From Allopusillimonas sp008369125 (GTDB lineage: Bacteria; Pseudomonadota; Gammaproteobacteria; Burkholderiales; Burkholderiaceae_B), in contig NZ_VOAY01000001.1 in assembly GCF_008369125.1 (NCBI RefSeq), forward strand, positions 930,001 through 994,000: a DNA stretch of 64,000 bases, in the 5' to 3' direction. How positions within the stretch are numbered: position 1 is the first letter of the stretch; each line of letters opens with the position of its first letter. The position numbers and the translations under genes were made by a program. Under the pieces are notes generated by a model that made no database searches, was not told the origin of the DNA, and worked only from the letters and a program-made list of their open reading frames with translations. Positions 1 through 10,900 of this stretch are shown piece after piece.

Positions 1-645
1 GTGCCGGGTCTGTTCGCCATCGGCGAAAGCGCATGCGTGTCGGTGCATGGCGCAAATCGCTTGGGTACCAATTCGCTGCTCGACATCGTGGTGTTCGGCC
101 GCGCAGCGGCCAACCGTTGCGCCGAGGTCGTCAAGCCTGGCACGCTACACCGCGATCTGCCTGCTGATATTTTGGAACCGGCACTGGCGCGCCTGGACCA
201 AGTACGGCACGCCAAAGGCGCTACGCCGACTGCACAACTGCGCCTGCATATGCAGAAGACCATGCAGGCTGACGCCGCCGTATTTCGTACCGCCGAGACG
301 CTTGAACAGGGTTGCAGAAAGATCGACGAGATTAACGCCCAGTTTGCCGATATCCGTGTCACCGACCGTTCTTTGGTCTGGAACAGCGACCTCATAGAAA
401 CCTTTGAACTGGCGAATTTGCTGGGGCAGGCGGTTGGCACCATGCACTCGGCCGCACAGCGTACAGAAACCCGAGGCGGGCACGCTCGTGAGGATTTCCC
501 CGAGCGCGACGACGTTAACTGGATGAAGCACACATTGGTTAGCGTGAACGAGAAGGGTGCTTGTTCATTTGACTACCGGCCCGTGCACTCCAACACCCTG
601 ACTGACGAGGTAGAAACCGTCCCGCCCGCCAAGCGCGTTTATTGA
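1..645 (+). CDS. sdhA: Succinate dehydrogenase flavoprotein subunit, C-terminal part (5' end outside window)
   Basis: This is the last 214 residues of the FAD-carrying subunit of complex II, which oxidises succinate to fumarate at the inner membrane. The fragment opens inside the FAD-binding region with GLFAIGE and HGANRLGTNSLLD, a hallmark of SdhA/FrdA. It continues through the helical domain to the C-terminal RPV...PPAKRVY ending typical of SdhA. The gene is open at the window edge, so the apparent GTG at base 1 is an internal codon, not a start. The gene for the iron-sulfur subunit follows after 66 bases in the same direction, as in a normal sdh operon. Confidence 0.95.
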   Translation: MPGLFAIGESACVSVHGANRLGTNSLLDIVVFGRAAANRCAEVVKPGTLHRDLPADILEPALARLDQVRHAKGATPTAQLRLHMQKTMQADAAVFRTAETLEQGCRKIDEINAQFADIRVTDRSLVWNSDLIETFELANLLGQAVGTMHSAAQRTETRGGHAREDFPERDDVNWMKHTLVSVNEKGACSFDYRPVHSNTLTDEVETVPPAKRVY

Positions 646-711
646 CGCGTGTTTGCGGAACAACAGCTGCGCGCCTAGTCACATGCAGATCATCCAATGT
701 AAGGAAGAAAC

Positions 712-1491
712 ATGGCCGAATTCACCTTGCCAAAAATGTCCAGGATACAGAAGGGCAATCACCACGCCGCCTTGCCGGGTGCAAAAAAGGTTCGTAGCTT
801 CCGCGTCTATCGCTGGGATCCTGATGCGGGTAGCAATCCGCGCGTAGATACTTACGAAGTTGATGTCGCTGGTTCCACTATGGTTCTGGACGTTTTGCTC
901 AGGATCAAGAACGAGATCGACCCAACGCTTACGCTGCGCCGTTCGTGTCGTGAAGGGGTGTGTGGTTCGTGCGCGATGAATATTGACGGTGAAAATACGC
1001 TGGCCTGTACCAAGGGCCTGGATGAGCTTCCAGATGGCGTTGTCAGCGTATACCCATTGCCGCACATGCCGGTAGTGAAGGATCTGGTATCCGACCTTAC
1101 GCATTTATACGCGCAATATGCGTCGATCAAGCCATGGATACAGACCCAGAGTGTGGCCGGTACGCGCGAACGCCTGCAGTCTCCCGAAGATCGGCAAAAA
1201 CTGGATGGCCTGTACGAGTGTATTCTGTGTGCGTGCTGCTCCACGGCTTGTCCAAGCACGTGGTGGAACCCAGATCGTTTTCTGGGCCCTATGGTATTGC
1301 TGCAGGCTTACCGTTGGATCGCCGATTCACGCGATGAGGCAACGGGCGAACGGCTGGATGATCTGGAGGACCCGTTCAAGCTGTATCGCTGCCACACCAT
1401 CATGAACTGCACCAACACGTGCCCGAAGGGGCTCAATCCGGCCAAAGCGATCAGTGAGATCAAGCAGCTAATGGTGAGCCGGAAGGTGTGA
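712..1491 (+). CDS. sdhB: Succinate dehydrogenase iron-sulfur subunit
   Basis: This 259-residue protein passes electrons from the SdhA flavin to quinone. The 2Fe-2S plant-type ferredoxin ligands are in CREGVCGSCAMN plus a later Cys (about residues 80-100). The C-terminal domain has CILCACCSTACP and CHTIMNCTNTCPKG, which ligate the 4Fe-4S and 3Fe-4S clusters. The protein is about 20 residues longer than the usual ~235 because of a basic N-terminal extension. AAGGAAG just upstream of the ATG at 712 supports that start. Beta-proteobacterial sdhB is often followed by sdhE and gltA. Neither is here, and non-core DNA begins right after the stop. Confidence 0.95.
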   Translation: MAEFTLPKMSRIQKGNHHAALPGAKKVRSFRVYRWDPDAGSNPRVDTYEVDVAGSTMVLDVLLRIKNEIDPTLTLRRSCREGVCGSCAMNIDGENTLACTKGLDELPDGVVSVYPLPHMPVVKDLVSDLTHLYAQYASIKPWIQTQSVAGTRERLQSPEDRQKLDGLYECILCACCSTACPSTWWNPDRFLGPMVLLQAYRWIADSRDEATGERLDDLEDPFKLYRCHTIMNCTNTCPKGLNPAKAISEIKQLMVSRKV

Positions 1492-2220
1492 GGGCCAATC
1501 GCGTTGGCGATGGAATGAACCATGCCGCCGACTTTACTTTCCGGGTTGTGAGGGAGTTTTTCCCCGAGCGACCAATCGCTGGCAGTTTATGCTACTTAAA
1601 ATAAAGACTATGTATGTATTTTATTTTACAAGTGCTCGTAAACTAATTATTTGCATAAGCCTATTAGAGTAAAAGACAGATTCTGTCCTTAATATGTATT
1701 ATGGTTTTCACGTAAGCTTAATGTGACGTTGTAAATATTAGAACTAAATTCAACGCATTAAGCTGGGCCAAGGTTACCTATAAAATCTTCGCCATCGGGA
1801 AAACAGCCTATGTTCAAAGCATATAGCCTGGGCCACAATTTCTCTCACACTGCGAGCAATATGTGGAGGATCCAAGTTAGCGCATCACAACGTTCTGCCT
1901 TGACGAGATGGCAACAGGCAACGAATAGGGACACATCGTCGAACTGCTTCCTCTATTGCTAGCCTCTCATTGGGAGCACGGGGCAAAGGTCGCGCGTTAA
2001 TTCCTAACTCTCCATATTTTTGCAACTGAGGTCGGTTGTGCGATCGTCTCGCCTCCAATCGGTCACTGTCGTTTTGAGCATGAAGAGAATTTCACATATG
2101 CGTATTTACGTTTACCACAGCATCACTATTTTTCTGCTGAGTTCAGGCCTGCTGTGTAACAGTTTAAGTCCGTACTTACTTGGTTTGCCACTGAAAGCAC
2201 GTTTTGAGTGAGTACCTTTG
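1492..2220. other. Gene-poor AT-rich stretch downstream of sdhB
   Basis: About 730 bases with no gene I can support. A weak 5-bp stem (GCCAA/TTGGC) follows the sdhB stop but lacks a T-run. Bases 1590-1780 are clearly more AT-rich than the flanking genes, and the one short plus-strand reading frame (2020-2211) resembles nothing known. The base composition and the missing sdhE-gltA suggest the edge of inserted or decayed DNA. Confidence 0.5.
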
Positions 2221-2631
2221 ATGGCAACGCGCAGCCGCCTGTGGCACACCGAGATCAGAACGACACTGACAAAGCATCCCGAAGCCGTGCTCGGGATGAC
2301 GAGCCATCTTTGGCGTCAACTAGCGGGTGAGCTGATCCCTATCATCGGCGGCCTTGGCTTCAAGTCCCTGTACGCCAGAAGCTGCTCGTTGACCAGGCTC
2401 GATTTCCCGTGGCTGGTCAACGAGCAACTGACGGCTGGTACCGATTTCTCGTTTACACAATTATCAAAGTGTCTGGCGCGGCAAAACGTAACTGAAGCGA
2501 GTGAGGGGAGCGCGCGTCTGCTAATAACGTTTTACGACACACTCGCTCTGCTCATCGGCGAATCGATGGCCGACACCATCATAAGCGATGCCTGGAGCGA
2601 TACCACTCTGCTCGATCACCTGGAAATTTGA
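2221..2631 (+). CDS. Conserved-looking hypothetical protein
   Basis: A 136-residue soluble protein of unknown function. The frame also has a TTG one codon earlier, but ATG at 2221 is the more likely start; no strong ribosome-binding site is visible. There is no signal peptide and no membrane segment. Its patterned helical text (TSHLWRQLAGELIPIIGGLGFKSLYAR and LDFPWLV, then LLITFYDTLALLIGESMAD) looks like a real compact helical domain rather than a chance frame. It lies 264 bases upstream of a GGDEF-EAL gene on the same strand, so a partner role in c-di-GMP signalling is possible but only guessed from position. Confidence 0.6.
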   Translation: MATRSRLWHTEIRTTLTKHPEAVLGMTSHLWRQLAGELIPIIGGLGFKSLYARSCSLTRLDFPWLVNEQLTAGTDFSFTQLSKCLARQNVTEASEGSARLLITFYDTLALLIGESMADTIISDAWSDTTLLDHLEI

Positions 2632-2895
2632 ATATGACGCGTGAAGCGACCAAGCAACGGCTGTTTTCAAAGTGTGGTGTCGATGGTCAAAGTGCCCGGC
2701 AGCCAGCACAGCAAACCTATCCATTCTTGTAAAATCGTGCATGACAGCTTCACTATCGATGACGTGCTGAGCCAGTGAAGGTGTTTTTTCGGATCAACCA
2801 AGCAGCCAGGCTCTGCCGGATCTCAATCCCACGGTTCCAGCATAGAGCGCCTTCTTGAGCTTTGACATGCGGCACCTACTTTACGGACGGATGGA

Positions 2896-4632
2896 ATGCG
2901 AAATCTTGGTCGGAAAAAAGGAGTAAGAAGCGAGGCGCGGAAGATGTTATTCCGTGAGTCGGCTGACAGTCCTGCAAGCGATCCGCAGACCGTGGTAGAA
3001 AAGAACCGGCGTAAAAACCTTACTCCGGTGACGATGTTCGATCAGGTGCGACCGGCAAAGGAAGCCAGGAGAGCGTTTGCTGATCAGCGTATGCGCGAGG
3101 CTGCTCATAGCGATGATATTAGGCAGATGCGCAAACAACTGAAGAAGTTGCGGCAAAGCGAAGTTGCCTCGCGTGAAGATATCCTTCTGACAGCGATGCG
3201 GATGCAGTCGACGTTTGATTCGCATCTTGCCAAGCTAAGGGAAGCGAATGAAAATCTGGTAATTGCCTCGGTCGATACCCAGATGATGGCTGATAAGGTA
3301 AAAAAAATCAGAGATCAGATGAGCTACATGGCCCATCATGATTTTTTGACTGGCTTGCCAAATCGGAAGTTGCTGGAAGAGCGCCTGACGCAAGCAATAT
3401 CGCTGGCCAGACGTCACGGCACTAGACTGGCGGTGCTCTTCATTGATTTAGACCGTTTCAAGACAATCAACGATTCCCTGGGACACGCGACCGGCGATGG
3501 GTTGTTAAGGTTGGTCGCACAGCGCCTGCTAAGCTCGGTTCGCGCCAGTGATACCGTCAGTCGGCAAGGTGGTGACGAGTTCGTACTCGTGCTTTCTGAG
3601 GTCTTAGATGTACACGCGGTGGCGAAGGTCGCCGATAAAATCTGCGAAACGGTCAGTGCAAATTACACACTTGCTGGGCAGGAGCTTCATATAGGCACCA
3701 CGATTGGCATCAGCATGTACCCGGACGATGGCGTCCATGCCGAAGCGCTGATCCGACATGCCGATGTCGCCATGTACCACGGCAAGAAATCACTTGGCTC
3801 CAATTACTCGTTTTTCAAACCTGAAATGACCGTGCGTGCGGTGCAACGCCAGAAAGTGGAAGCGGATTTATACCGTGCGCTGGCGGCTCAGGAATTTCAG
3901 CTGTATTACCAGCCACAAGTTGACTTGCTGACAGGCCGCATCGTAGGCGTGGAAGCGTTGATCCGCTGGCGCCACCCCGAGCTTGGCTTGTTGCTGCCGC
4001 GGGCCTTCATCCCAATCGCCGAAGAATGTGGTGCGATTGTGCCGATTGGGCGCTGGGTGTTGCATGAAGCATGCCGACAAACCATGACGTGGTTAGAGGC
4101 TGGTCTTGCGGTGCCAGTTATAGCCGTGAATATTTCTGCGATCGAATTCGAGACGGCTGATTTTATGGAAAGCGTCTGTGCCATTTTGCTGGACACCAGA
4201 TTAGAACCGCACTATGTGGAACTCGAGATTACCGAGTCCGCTTTAATGAAGAACGCCAAAGCCACAATGAATGTTCTTCAGGAGCTTAAGCGCATGGGAA
4301 TAAGGATCGCAATCGATGATTTTGGCACCGGCTACTCCAGCCTCAGTTATTTGCAGCGATTCCCGGTGGATACCCTGAAAATCGACCACTCGTTTGTAGA
4401 GGGCATTGAGGCCGATGGTGCTGACTGCAATGTTCTGATCAATTTAGTGGTTGATCTGGGGCATAGTCTGGGGCATCAAGTTATTGCAGAAGGGATAGAA
4501 ACGGCGGCGCAACTGAAGTATCTGGTGGATCATCTGTGTCTGAAAGGACAAGGTAATTATTTCAGTGAGCCATTGAGTGCAGATCAATTTGCCACTGTGC
4601 TTCAAGCGAGATTGTCAGATAGGCCCGCTTGA
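2896..4632 (+). CDS. GGDEF-EAL cyclic-di-GMP enzyme with N-terminal coiled coil
   Basis: A 578-residue cytoplasmic protein without membrane segments or PAS/GAF sensors. Residues about 55-150 are charged and heptad-like, probably a dimerising coiled coil. The GGDEF domain is intact (GGDEF at 225-229) and carries an RASD inhibitory site five residues before it, so it may be an active, product-inhibited diguanylate cyclase. The EAL domain has E353-A354-L355, ELEITESALM and DDFGTGYSSL, the main phosphodiesterase signatures. The usual QGY-F-S-P near the end is QGNYFSEP here. It sits just before the pel operon, whose PelD binds c-di-GMP, so local control of Pel (and Pga) is a reasonable inference. 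The net catalytic direction cannot be read from sequence. Confidence 0.93.
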   Translation: MRNLGRKKGVRSEARKMLFRESADSPASDPQTVVEKNRRKNLTPVTMFDQVRPAKEARRAFADQRMREAAHSDDIRQMRKQLKKLRQSEVASREDILLTAMRMQSTFDSHLAKLREANENLVIASVDTQMMADKVKKIRDQMSYMAHHDFLTGLPNRKLLEERLTQAISLARRHGTRLAVLFIDLDRFKTINDSLGHATGDGLLRLVAQRLLSSVRASDTVSRQGGDEFVLVLSEVLDVHAVAKVADKICETVSANYTLAGQELHIGTTIGISMYPDDGVHAEALIRHADVAMYHGKKSLGSNYSFFKPEMTVRAVQRQKVEADLYRALAAQEFQLYYQPQVDLLTGRIVGVEALIRWRHPELGLLLPRAFIPIAEECGAIVPIGRWVLHEACRQTMTWLEAGLAVPVIAVNISAIEFETADFMESVCAILLDTRLEPHYVELEITESALMKNAKATMNVLQELKRMGIRIAIDDFGTGYSSLSYLQRFPVDTLKIDHSFVEGIEADGADCNVLINLVVDLGHSLGHQVIAEGIETAAQLKYLVDHLCLKGQGNYFSEPLSADQFATVLQARLSDRPA

Positions 4633-5090
4633 TTAGGGTAAGTGAATGCGGTTGCTGCAGCGCTTAATGCATGCTGATGTAAGCAAAGAACGTAATCTGT
4701 TAAGCGTGTTCGAATTGGGGTTGTTTTATTGCAGCGAACCCGTATTGCTTTGTTTTCGAGCAAACACTTACTTTCAGTGATATCAAAACACAAGTCTATA
4801 AGTTGTTGTTTTTAAAGCTATAAATAATTTTTCTAAATGTGAGTGGAATTATTAATTGGTGACAGAAGCAGTTTAACGTGGCACACTTTCATCAAGTTGA
4901 CTGCGACTTTTCAGATCTCCTCAATGCGTTGTTGATTGCGGATCTTTCCATGCTGTGGCGTCTCATGCCGCAAGTGTGTCTTGAACTACGGCGAAACCTC
5001 TATGCGTCTGCATTTTGGTGGTTCAAGCAAGAGCACAAACCTTTTTGATTTCCACGATGTCAGGCATGTGGTGAACCATGGGTATGGAAA
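4633..5090 (+). promoter_or_regulatory. Upstream region of the pel operon
   Basis: A 458-base non-coding stretch between the GGDEF-EAL gene and pelA. It becomes very AT-rich around 4795-4860, which is the likely place for the pel promoter. I could not fix a -35/-10 pair with confidence and saw no clear operator palindrome or riboswitch. The segment nearest pelA (4900-5080) is less AT-rich and may be untranslated leader. Confidence 0.4.
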
Positions 5091-7940
5091 ATGATTAAAG
5101 TATTTACTAAAACTTACAATGGTCAATGCACGGTCCGGAAATGCCAACAATTCGCGTCGGTGCATACGGTTTATGCGACGCTGCGCGGCATTGCCGTCAC
5201 TACACTTCTGGCACTCGCGGGACTGCTTCTCGGTCAATCACTCGCCTATTCTGCTGACCTAGCCACAGCCTTCTCAGCGCAAAGCCCGAACATCGCGTTT
5301 TATTATCAAAGCGACTTGCCTGTCGATGAGCTGCAGATGTTCGATGCGGTCGTCATTGATCCGGCGCGGGCAACGCTGCCGCCCATTCAGTCAGCGCCTC
5401 ATACCGTCTGGCTCGCACGCCTTGATTTGAAGTCGTTTGTGCGCGGGTCTTCGTCGGACGCAAACGCCTTCGTGCAGCACGTTGTTGCTCCCCTGTGGGC
5501 TAAGGGATACCGCGGTTTTCTCCTGGATGATTCTGCTGCGTTCGACGCCAGGGTGGGTGACGCTGACAACCGCATCGGCGCATTGTTGTTGGCTATCAGG
5601 TCGATGTACCCTGATGCGCGTCTGATATTGCGCAATCACCTGGCCTTGGCTCAAGCTCATGCCGCCGATCTGTACGCGCTGGCGCTCGACTCCGTGTATC
5701 ACACACGCTTCGGTAGTGGCTACGGCGGTGCGACTGTGCCGGCTCCAGAAGTGCTGCGTGCAGAGGCGCTGACCATTATCAAGAGAATTCAGCGTCAGCA
5801 TGCTTTGCCTGTCGTGGCTCTCGACTATTGTGCAGTGGGCGATCAGGTGTGTCGGAGGCAGGCAGTAAATCAGATTAGCGCGGACGGTCTCACGCCCTAT
5901 GTAACATCGCGCGATATGGGAGCAGTTGGCGTTGGCCGCATTGAGGTGATGCCACGCAAGATACTAATGGTGCAGTCGCCGAGCAAGGGTTCGTCCCTTG
6001 ATTTGAGTGTCGGCGTCTATGACCTGTCAATGCCGTTGAACTATCTTGGTTACGATGTTCAATATGTTGATCTGAACGAAGGGCTGCCCAGCCATGTAAC
6101 GAATGATCGCTATGCCGGGATTGTTGTGGCCATTGGGAGCCCGGTGCAGCGTGCAGGAGTGTGGCGCGAATGGCTGTTAGCTCGCGTGCAAGAAGGCATG
6201 CGAATTGCGGTATTGGGTCAATTCGGTTTCCCTATGGATAGTCAGGCAGCTCGCATATTGGGTCTGGACATTGTCCCGGGCACAATAGCGCTTGACACGA
6301 CACCGCAGATTGTTAGCAAGGATGCGACGATAGGTTTTGAGATCATGCCTGCGCCGGACGCACTTGCAGCGGTTGGTATACGAGTAAGTAGCAGTGGCCA
6401 TTCGTGGCTGCGCCTGAAAGCGGGTGGTTACGTATATGATGCTGCGGGTCTTATGCCGTGGGGTGCGTACGCGCTGCAGCCCTTCGTTCTGGTCAGCATC
6501 AATGCCTCGGGCGGATATCGCTGGGTCGTTCAGCCTATAGATTTTTTCAGGCAAGCATTGGCGTTGCCCGACATGCCAGTTCCAGACTTGACTTCGGAAA
6601 ATGGACGCCGCCTGTTGTTTACCCATGTGGACGGCGATGGCTTTGCCTCCAGGGGAGAGTTTGCGGGCGGGCGTGAGCAGTACAGCGGCCAGATTCTTTA
6701 TACGCAAATTTTTTCAAAATACGCGATTCCGATGTCTATATCGGTTATAGAGGGCGAGATTGGCGCGCACGGTATGTATTCTAAGCTCACCACTTCGTTG
6801 GAGCCTATCGCACGCAAGATATTTGCTCTACCCAATGTAGAGATCGCCAGCCATACATTTTCGCATCCGTTTTTTCTAAATGAGATTGATAACACGACAG
6901 GCCGCCGAGTACGTAAAAATAACAGCATGACGAAGAGCAGCGATGAGGTGTTCGCCATGAAGATACCGAGCTATAAGTTCGATCTTGATCGCGAAATCAG
7001 TGGCTCGATTGACTATATCAATCAAAAACTTGCTCCTCCGGGTAAGTCTGTGGTGGCTCTGTTTTGGCCTGGCGATGCCGCTGCGCCCGCCATTGCCTTG
7101 CAAAAGGTGGCCAAGGCGGGGGTGTTGAATATTAATGGTGGCGATACCGTCATTACCGACACGGCGAGCAGCTGGACCAATATTGCACCCTATGGCGTAG
7201 CCAAGGGGGATCTTGCTGGCGAGTATCAGGTGTACGCGGGCGCAATGAACGAGAATATGTACACCAACGACTGGCTAGGCCCTTATTACGGATTCCGACG
7301 CGTGCTTGAGACGTTTGAGATGACGAATAAGCCGATACGGTTCAAGCCTATCGATGTTTACTATCATTTTTATTCCGGTACCAAGCAGGCCTCTTTAACG
7401 GCGCTCCGCACCGTTTTTGATGCGGTGCTCAAACAGCCAGTGATGCCCATCTATACGACGGATTACATCAAACGGGCCATGCAGTGGCGCCATGTTGGTG
7501 TGGCGCGCGCTGGTGATCGCTGGTTAGTACGGTCCGGTCCTGATCTGCGCCAACTGCGTTGGCCAGGGAAGGGTGTGCCCGATTTGGCCACTTCAGCAGG
7601 GGTGGCTGGCTATCTCCCGGGGCCGGGCGGCTTGTATATCCATATGGGAAGCGATGAAGCCACATTTACCATGAGTGCAGCACCCCGTAACGATGTGCCC
7701 TATATTGCCGAGGCATCGAGTTTTGTCCGTCAATTTAGCCGCAGGGGTCGTACTATGCGGTTCGAGGCCGGTGGCTACACCAAACCTTTTGTCCAGTTTG
7801 CAAACGCTGCGCACTGTCGGTTCAGTGTGGATGGCAGGGCAGGGAAAAATAACAGTACTGCCGGAGCATTCAGGCTGGATATCAAAGGTGAGTTGGCTCA
7901 GCCCGTTTCTTATCATTTGATCGAGGTGGATTGTGAGTAA
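5091..7940 (+). CDS. pelA: PelA: Pel polysaccharide deacetylase with a degraded-looking hydrolase domain
   Basis: At 949 residues it matches the length of P. aeruginosa PelA (948). A hydrophobic export signal lies at about 31-55. Residues ~65-285 are the GH114/GH166-like alpha-1,4-N-acetylgalactosaminidase domain. The middle is a flavodoxin-like region, and the second half is a CE4-like deacetylase with D514 and D516 (THVDGD) and the metal pair H588/H592 (SHTFSH), the same spacing as the known PelA site. In the hydrolase domain the position expected to be catalytic Glu (AFES in relatives) is Asp200 (ALDSVY). The usual DTLD pattern is DDSA at 146-149. Deacetylation should be intact while hydrolysis is doubtful. 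It is the first gene of the pel operon and overlaps pelB by 8 bases. The start lacks a strong ribosome site; GTG at 5160 is an alternative. Confidence 0.93.
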   Translation: MIKVFTKTYNGQCTVRKCQQFASVHTVYATLRGIAVTTLLALAGLLLGQSLAYSADLATAFSAQSPNIAFYYQSDLPVDELQMFDAVVIDPARATLPPIQSAPHTVWLARLDLKSFVRGSSSDANAFVQHVVAPLWAKGYRGFLLDDSAAFDARVGDADNRIGALLLAIRSMYPDARLILRNHLALAQAHAADLYALALDSVYHTRFGSGYGGATVPAPEVLRAEALTIIKRIQRQHALPVVALDYCAVGDQVCRRQAVNQISADGLTPYVTSRDMGAVGVGRIEVMPRKILMVQSPSKGSSLDLSVGVYDLSMPLNYLGYDVQYVDLNEGLPSHVTNDRYAGIVVAIGSPVQRAGVWREWLLARVQEGMRIAVLGQFGFPMDSQAARILGLDIVPGTIALDTTPQIVSKDATIGFEIMPAPDALAAVGIRVSSSGHSWLRLKAGGYVYDAAGLMPWGAYALQPFVLVSINASGGYRWVVQPIDFFRQALALPDMPVPDLTSENGRRLLFTHVDGDGFASRGEFAGGREQYSGQILYTQIFSKYAIPMSISVIEGEIGAHGMYSKLTTSLEPIARKIFALPNVEIASHTFSHPFFLNEIDNTTGRRVRKNNSMTKSSDEVFAMKIPSYKFDLDREISGSIDYINQKLAPPGKSVVALFWPGDAAAPAIALQKVAKAGVLNINGGDTVITDTASSWTNIAPYGVAKGDLAGEYQVYAGAMNENMYTNDWLGPYYGFRRVLETFEMTNKPIRFKPIDVYYHFYSGTKQASLTALRTVFDAVLKQPVMPIYTTDYIKRAMQWRHVGVARAGDRWLVRSGPDLRQLRWPGKGVPDLATSAGVAGYLPGPGGLYIHMGSDEATFTMSAAPRNDVPYIAEASSFVRQFSRRGRTMRFEAGGYTKPFVQFANAAHCRFSVDGRAGKNNSTAGAFRLDIKGELAQPVSYHLIEVDCE

Positions 7941-10900
7941 GAAACGTGAACAGCTATTTCCTTTATGGATGCCCTCTCTGATTGCGCTGATCTTGGTCAT
8001 TGCCCTGGCTACCGATTATCCTCGCGAAGGCATGCAGGCTCGCAGTCTTTCTTCACACGCGCCCTCCGAGCTGTCAGTCGCTTACCTTGAGGCTTGGCTG
8101 CGGGTGGAGCCCAATTCTCCGGAGTATCTGGAGTCTCTGGGAGATCAGTACCTACAGCTCGGCCGTTGGAAATCTGCCATACAAACTGCGCAAAAGCTTG
8201 AGAGCCTAGATGGGAGCCACATCAACCAGCAAAGGGCGCTCATGCTGGAAATCAAGGCCGTGGAGCAGCTGGCCTACGAGCAGCCTTCTGGCGATAACGC
8301 GCGCAAAGCGTTGATGAGCACGCTTAAGTTGGCTCTGGAGCGCAGTGAGCAGTATCAGTGGGATGTGCTTAAGATGCAGTCGCTGGCGAAGACCGCGGCT
8401 CAGGTAGGTGATTCTGCATTAATGGGCAGATACTATGCAAAGCTCGCTGCTGCAGACGCAGTTAATGCATCGCACTGGCAACAGTTGCTGGCACAGGCAG
8501 CCTTGGCGCAGCAAGATTATGATGCGTCTGCCAGGGCGTATTTTGCAGCCTATGACGCTGCAAGTGCCATCGACCTTAAGCGCCACTATTTCATTGCTGC
8601 GCTCAAAGTGCTTGTATCAAATAATCAGACTGCACGAGCATGCGATGAGGCAGCCCAACGTTTGGATACGCTATCCAAAGACCCCGAAACCTTACGCTAT
8701 CTAATCGACTTGGCACGTCAGGCAAGTCGGGTGGATCTGGTGACGCGCTACGCTCGTGCTCTGCTCGACAGCGCAGAGGTCGCTGGCACAGACGTCAAAA
8801 ATGATCACGCTCATCGCAAGAATGTGCAACGACCGTCACTGTATGAACAAGGTCGTTACCGTGGAGTAGGCGCGAGGCCTCTCGCGTCCTATGACCCCAA
8901 AATACGCGTACCTCGTTTAACGGCCTATCTGTATGCGAGCGATAAGCCTCGGTGGGTTCGGGCTGCTGCAGAAACGGCAACGGATATGGCAGCGCGATAT
9001 GAACTCGTCTTCAATGCTTTCGTTGAAAGCAATCAGCTTGATGACGCGGAGAAGGTGGCACAAAAGGCGCTGGACGCAGGGCTGGACACAGCGTTGTGGT
9101 CACATCGGCTAGCCAAGGTGGCTGTATGGAATAACCATCCGCAGATAGCGCTTGGAGCGTGGCTCACATTGGCCCGAGCATCGGATGATACCGTCGCTTG
9201 GGGAGCAGTTTTGAAGCTTGCGCCCCAACTGGATGATTCCGAAGCATATCTGGAGGCATGGAAAAAAATAGCTGCGGGCACAACGAGCACTGGTTCCGAT
9301 TTTGAGCACGGCAAGAGCGCCTTGTTCACGGAATATATGAAAATCGGTCATTGGAATTCTGCACTGAACATGGCCGATCAGCTCAGTCAATCGGATGATG
9401 CTGCTGTACGTCAGCGTGGATTATTGATGCGGGCGCAGGCGACCGAACAATTGGCTTATCAGTTTTCAGAACAAGATCCTCGCCGTGCTGCAGGTATTGT
9501 CCGTTTTAACGATGCCATCAATGACGCGGCCAACTACGAATGGGATGTGCCGACCTTGAAGTGGCTCGCACAAAAAGCGCGCGAACTTGGCGACCGTGAG
9601 GTCATGGTCGGTTTTTATCAGAAGCTGGCGCTTTTGGAACCTGATCAGACGTCGAAGTGGCAGGGCCTGCTGGGTGATGTCGCAGCGGAGCAGCAATCTT
9701 ATGAAGCTGCCGCGCAGGCGTATTTTGCGGCGCAGCAGGCAGCCTCGACGCTTGATGAGAAGCGACATTATTTCTTGATGGCTATTAAAATTCTGGTGGC
9801 AGGTGATCAGGTTGACCGGGCGTGCTCGGAGGGCGAGCAGCACGTCGGCGAGCTCGAGCAAGATCCAGAAACCTTGCGTTTCCTGCTCAACACAGCGCGT
9901 CAGGCAAACCGTCAATCGTTAATGGCTCGCTATGCGCGCGCTCTCATTGCGGTGCCACCTAAAGGCTCACACAGCGGTTATTTTCCAAAGGTCAGGCATC
10001 CTAAGCTTCAAGTTCAAGGACTACTCCCTGAAAAAATTATTTATCGCGACGGCCTGGCGGGCGCGCTTGCTTTGGCACAACAGCGCGGCGCACGCATTCA
10101 TCTGATCGCCACCAGAAATCCTCGTACCAGCACCCCATCCGCTCAGAGAAGCGAAGATTATGAGTCAGCATATGCGGCGTTTGTTGATAGTAAGTTGCTT
10201 GATGAGGCTGAAGCTCTGGCTGAGAGGGCGTTAGCCGAAAACATGGATGTGCTCATCTGGGCCCCCCGAGTGGCGCAGGTTGCACAGTGGAATAATCAAC
10301 CGAAAAAGGCCCTGAAATACTGGCTGCAGTACGCTCAGGCGTCGGGCAATCAGAATGCCTGGGCTACCGTGCTTAAGCTTGCAATGCAACTTGACGATAA
10401 CCTGGCATACCTGCTGGCTCTGCAGCAAAAGGCAAGTCGTGTCCCCTCAGACATGACCATTCTGGATGAGCTGGTGCAAACGTACGAAAAGCTGGGACGG
10501 CCTGAGTCTGCCATGTCTTATCTGAAAGCGCACGCCCGTGGCGCTTTGCGGCAACCGATGTTAGAACGTTATGCCGCTGTGGCAGAGCGGTCGGGCCACG
10601 ATGAAGTAGCACTGAAAACGTACACGACATTGCTGGCCGAGCACCCCATGCATTCCCTCTATGCTATGCATATCGCCAGTCTGCACTATGAGCAAGGAAA
10701 TCTGGCTAGCGCGTTGGCAGCTTTACGTCGTGTAAGCGGTAAAGCAGACGATAGACCCGAAACCGCGCCGTACTGGAGCTTGTACGGTCAGCTGGCTCAG
10801 CTCACCAACAATAAAAAAGAGGCGGAGCTGGCCTATAAACATTTGTTGGCCACGGGAAAGGCAGATGTTTCAGATTTAGACACGATGACATATTTCTATG

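Noticed and set aside
2020..2211. 63-codon ORF downstream of sdhB
   Set aside because: No ribosome site, no family and lies in AT-rich DNA.
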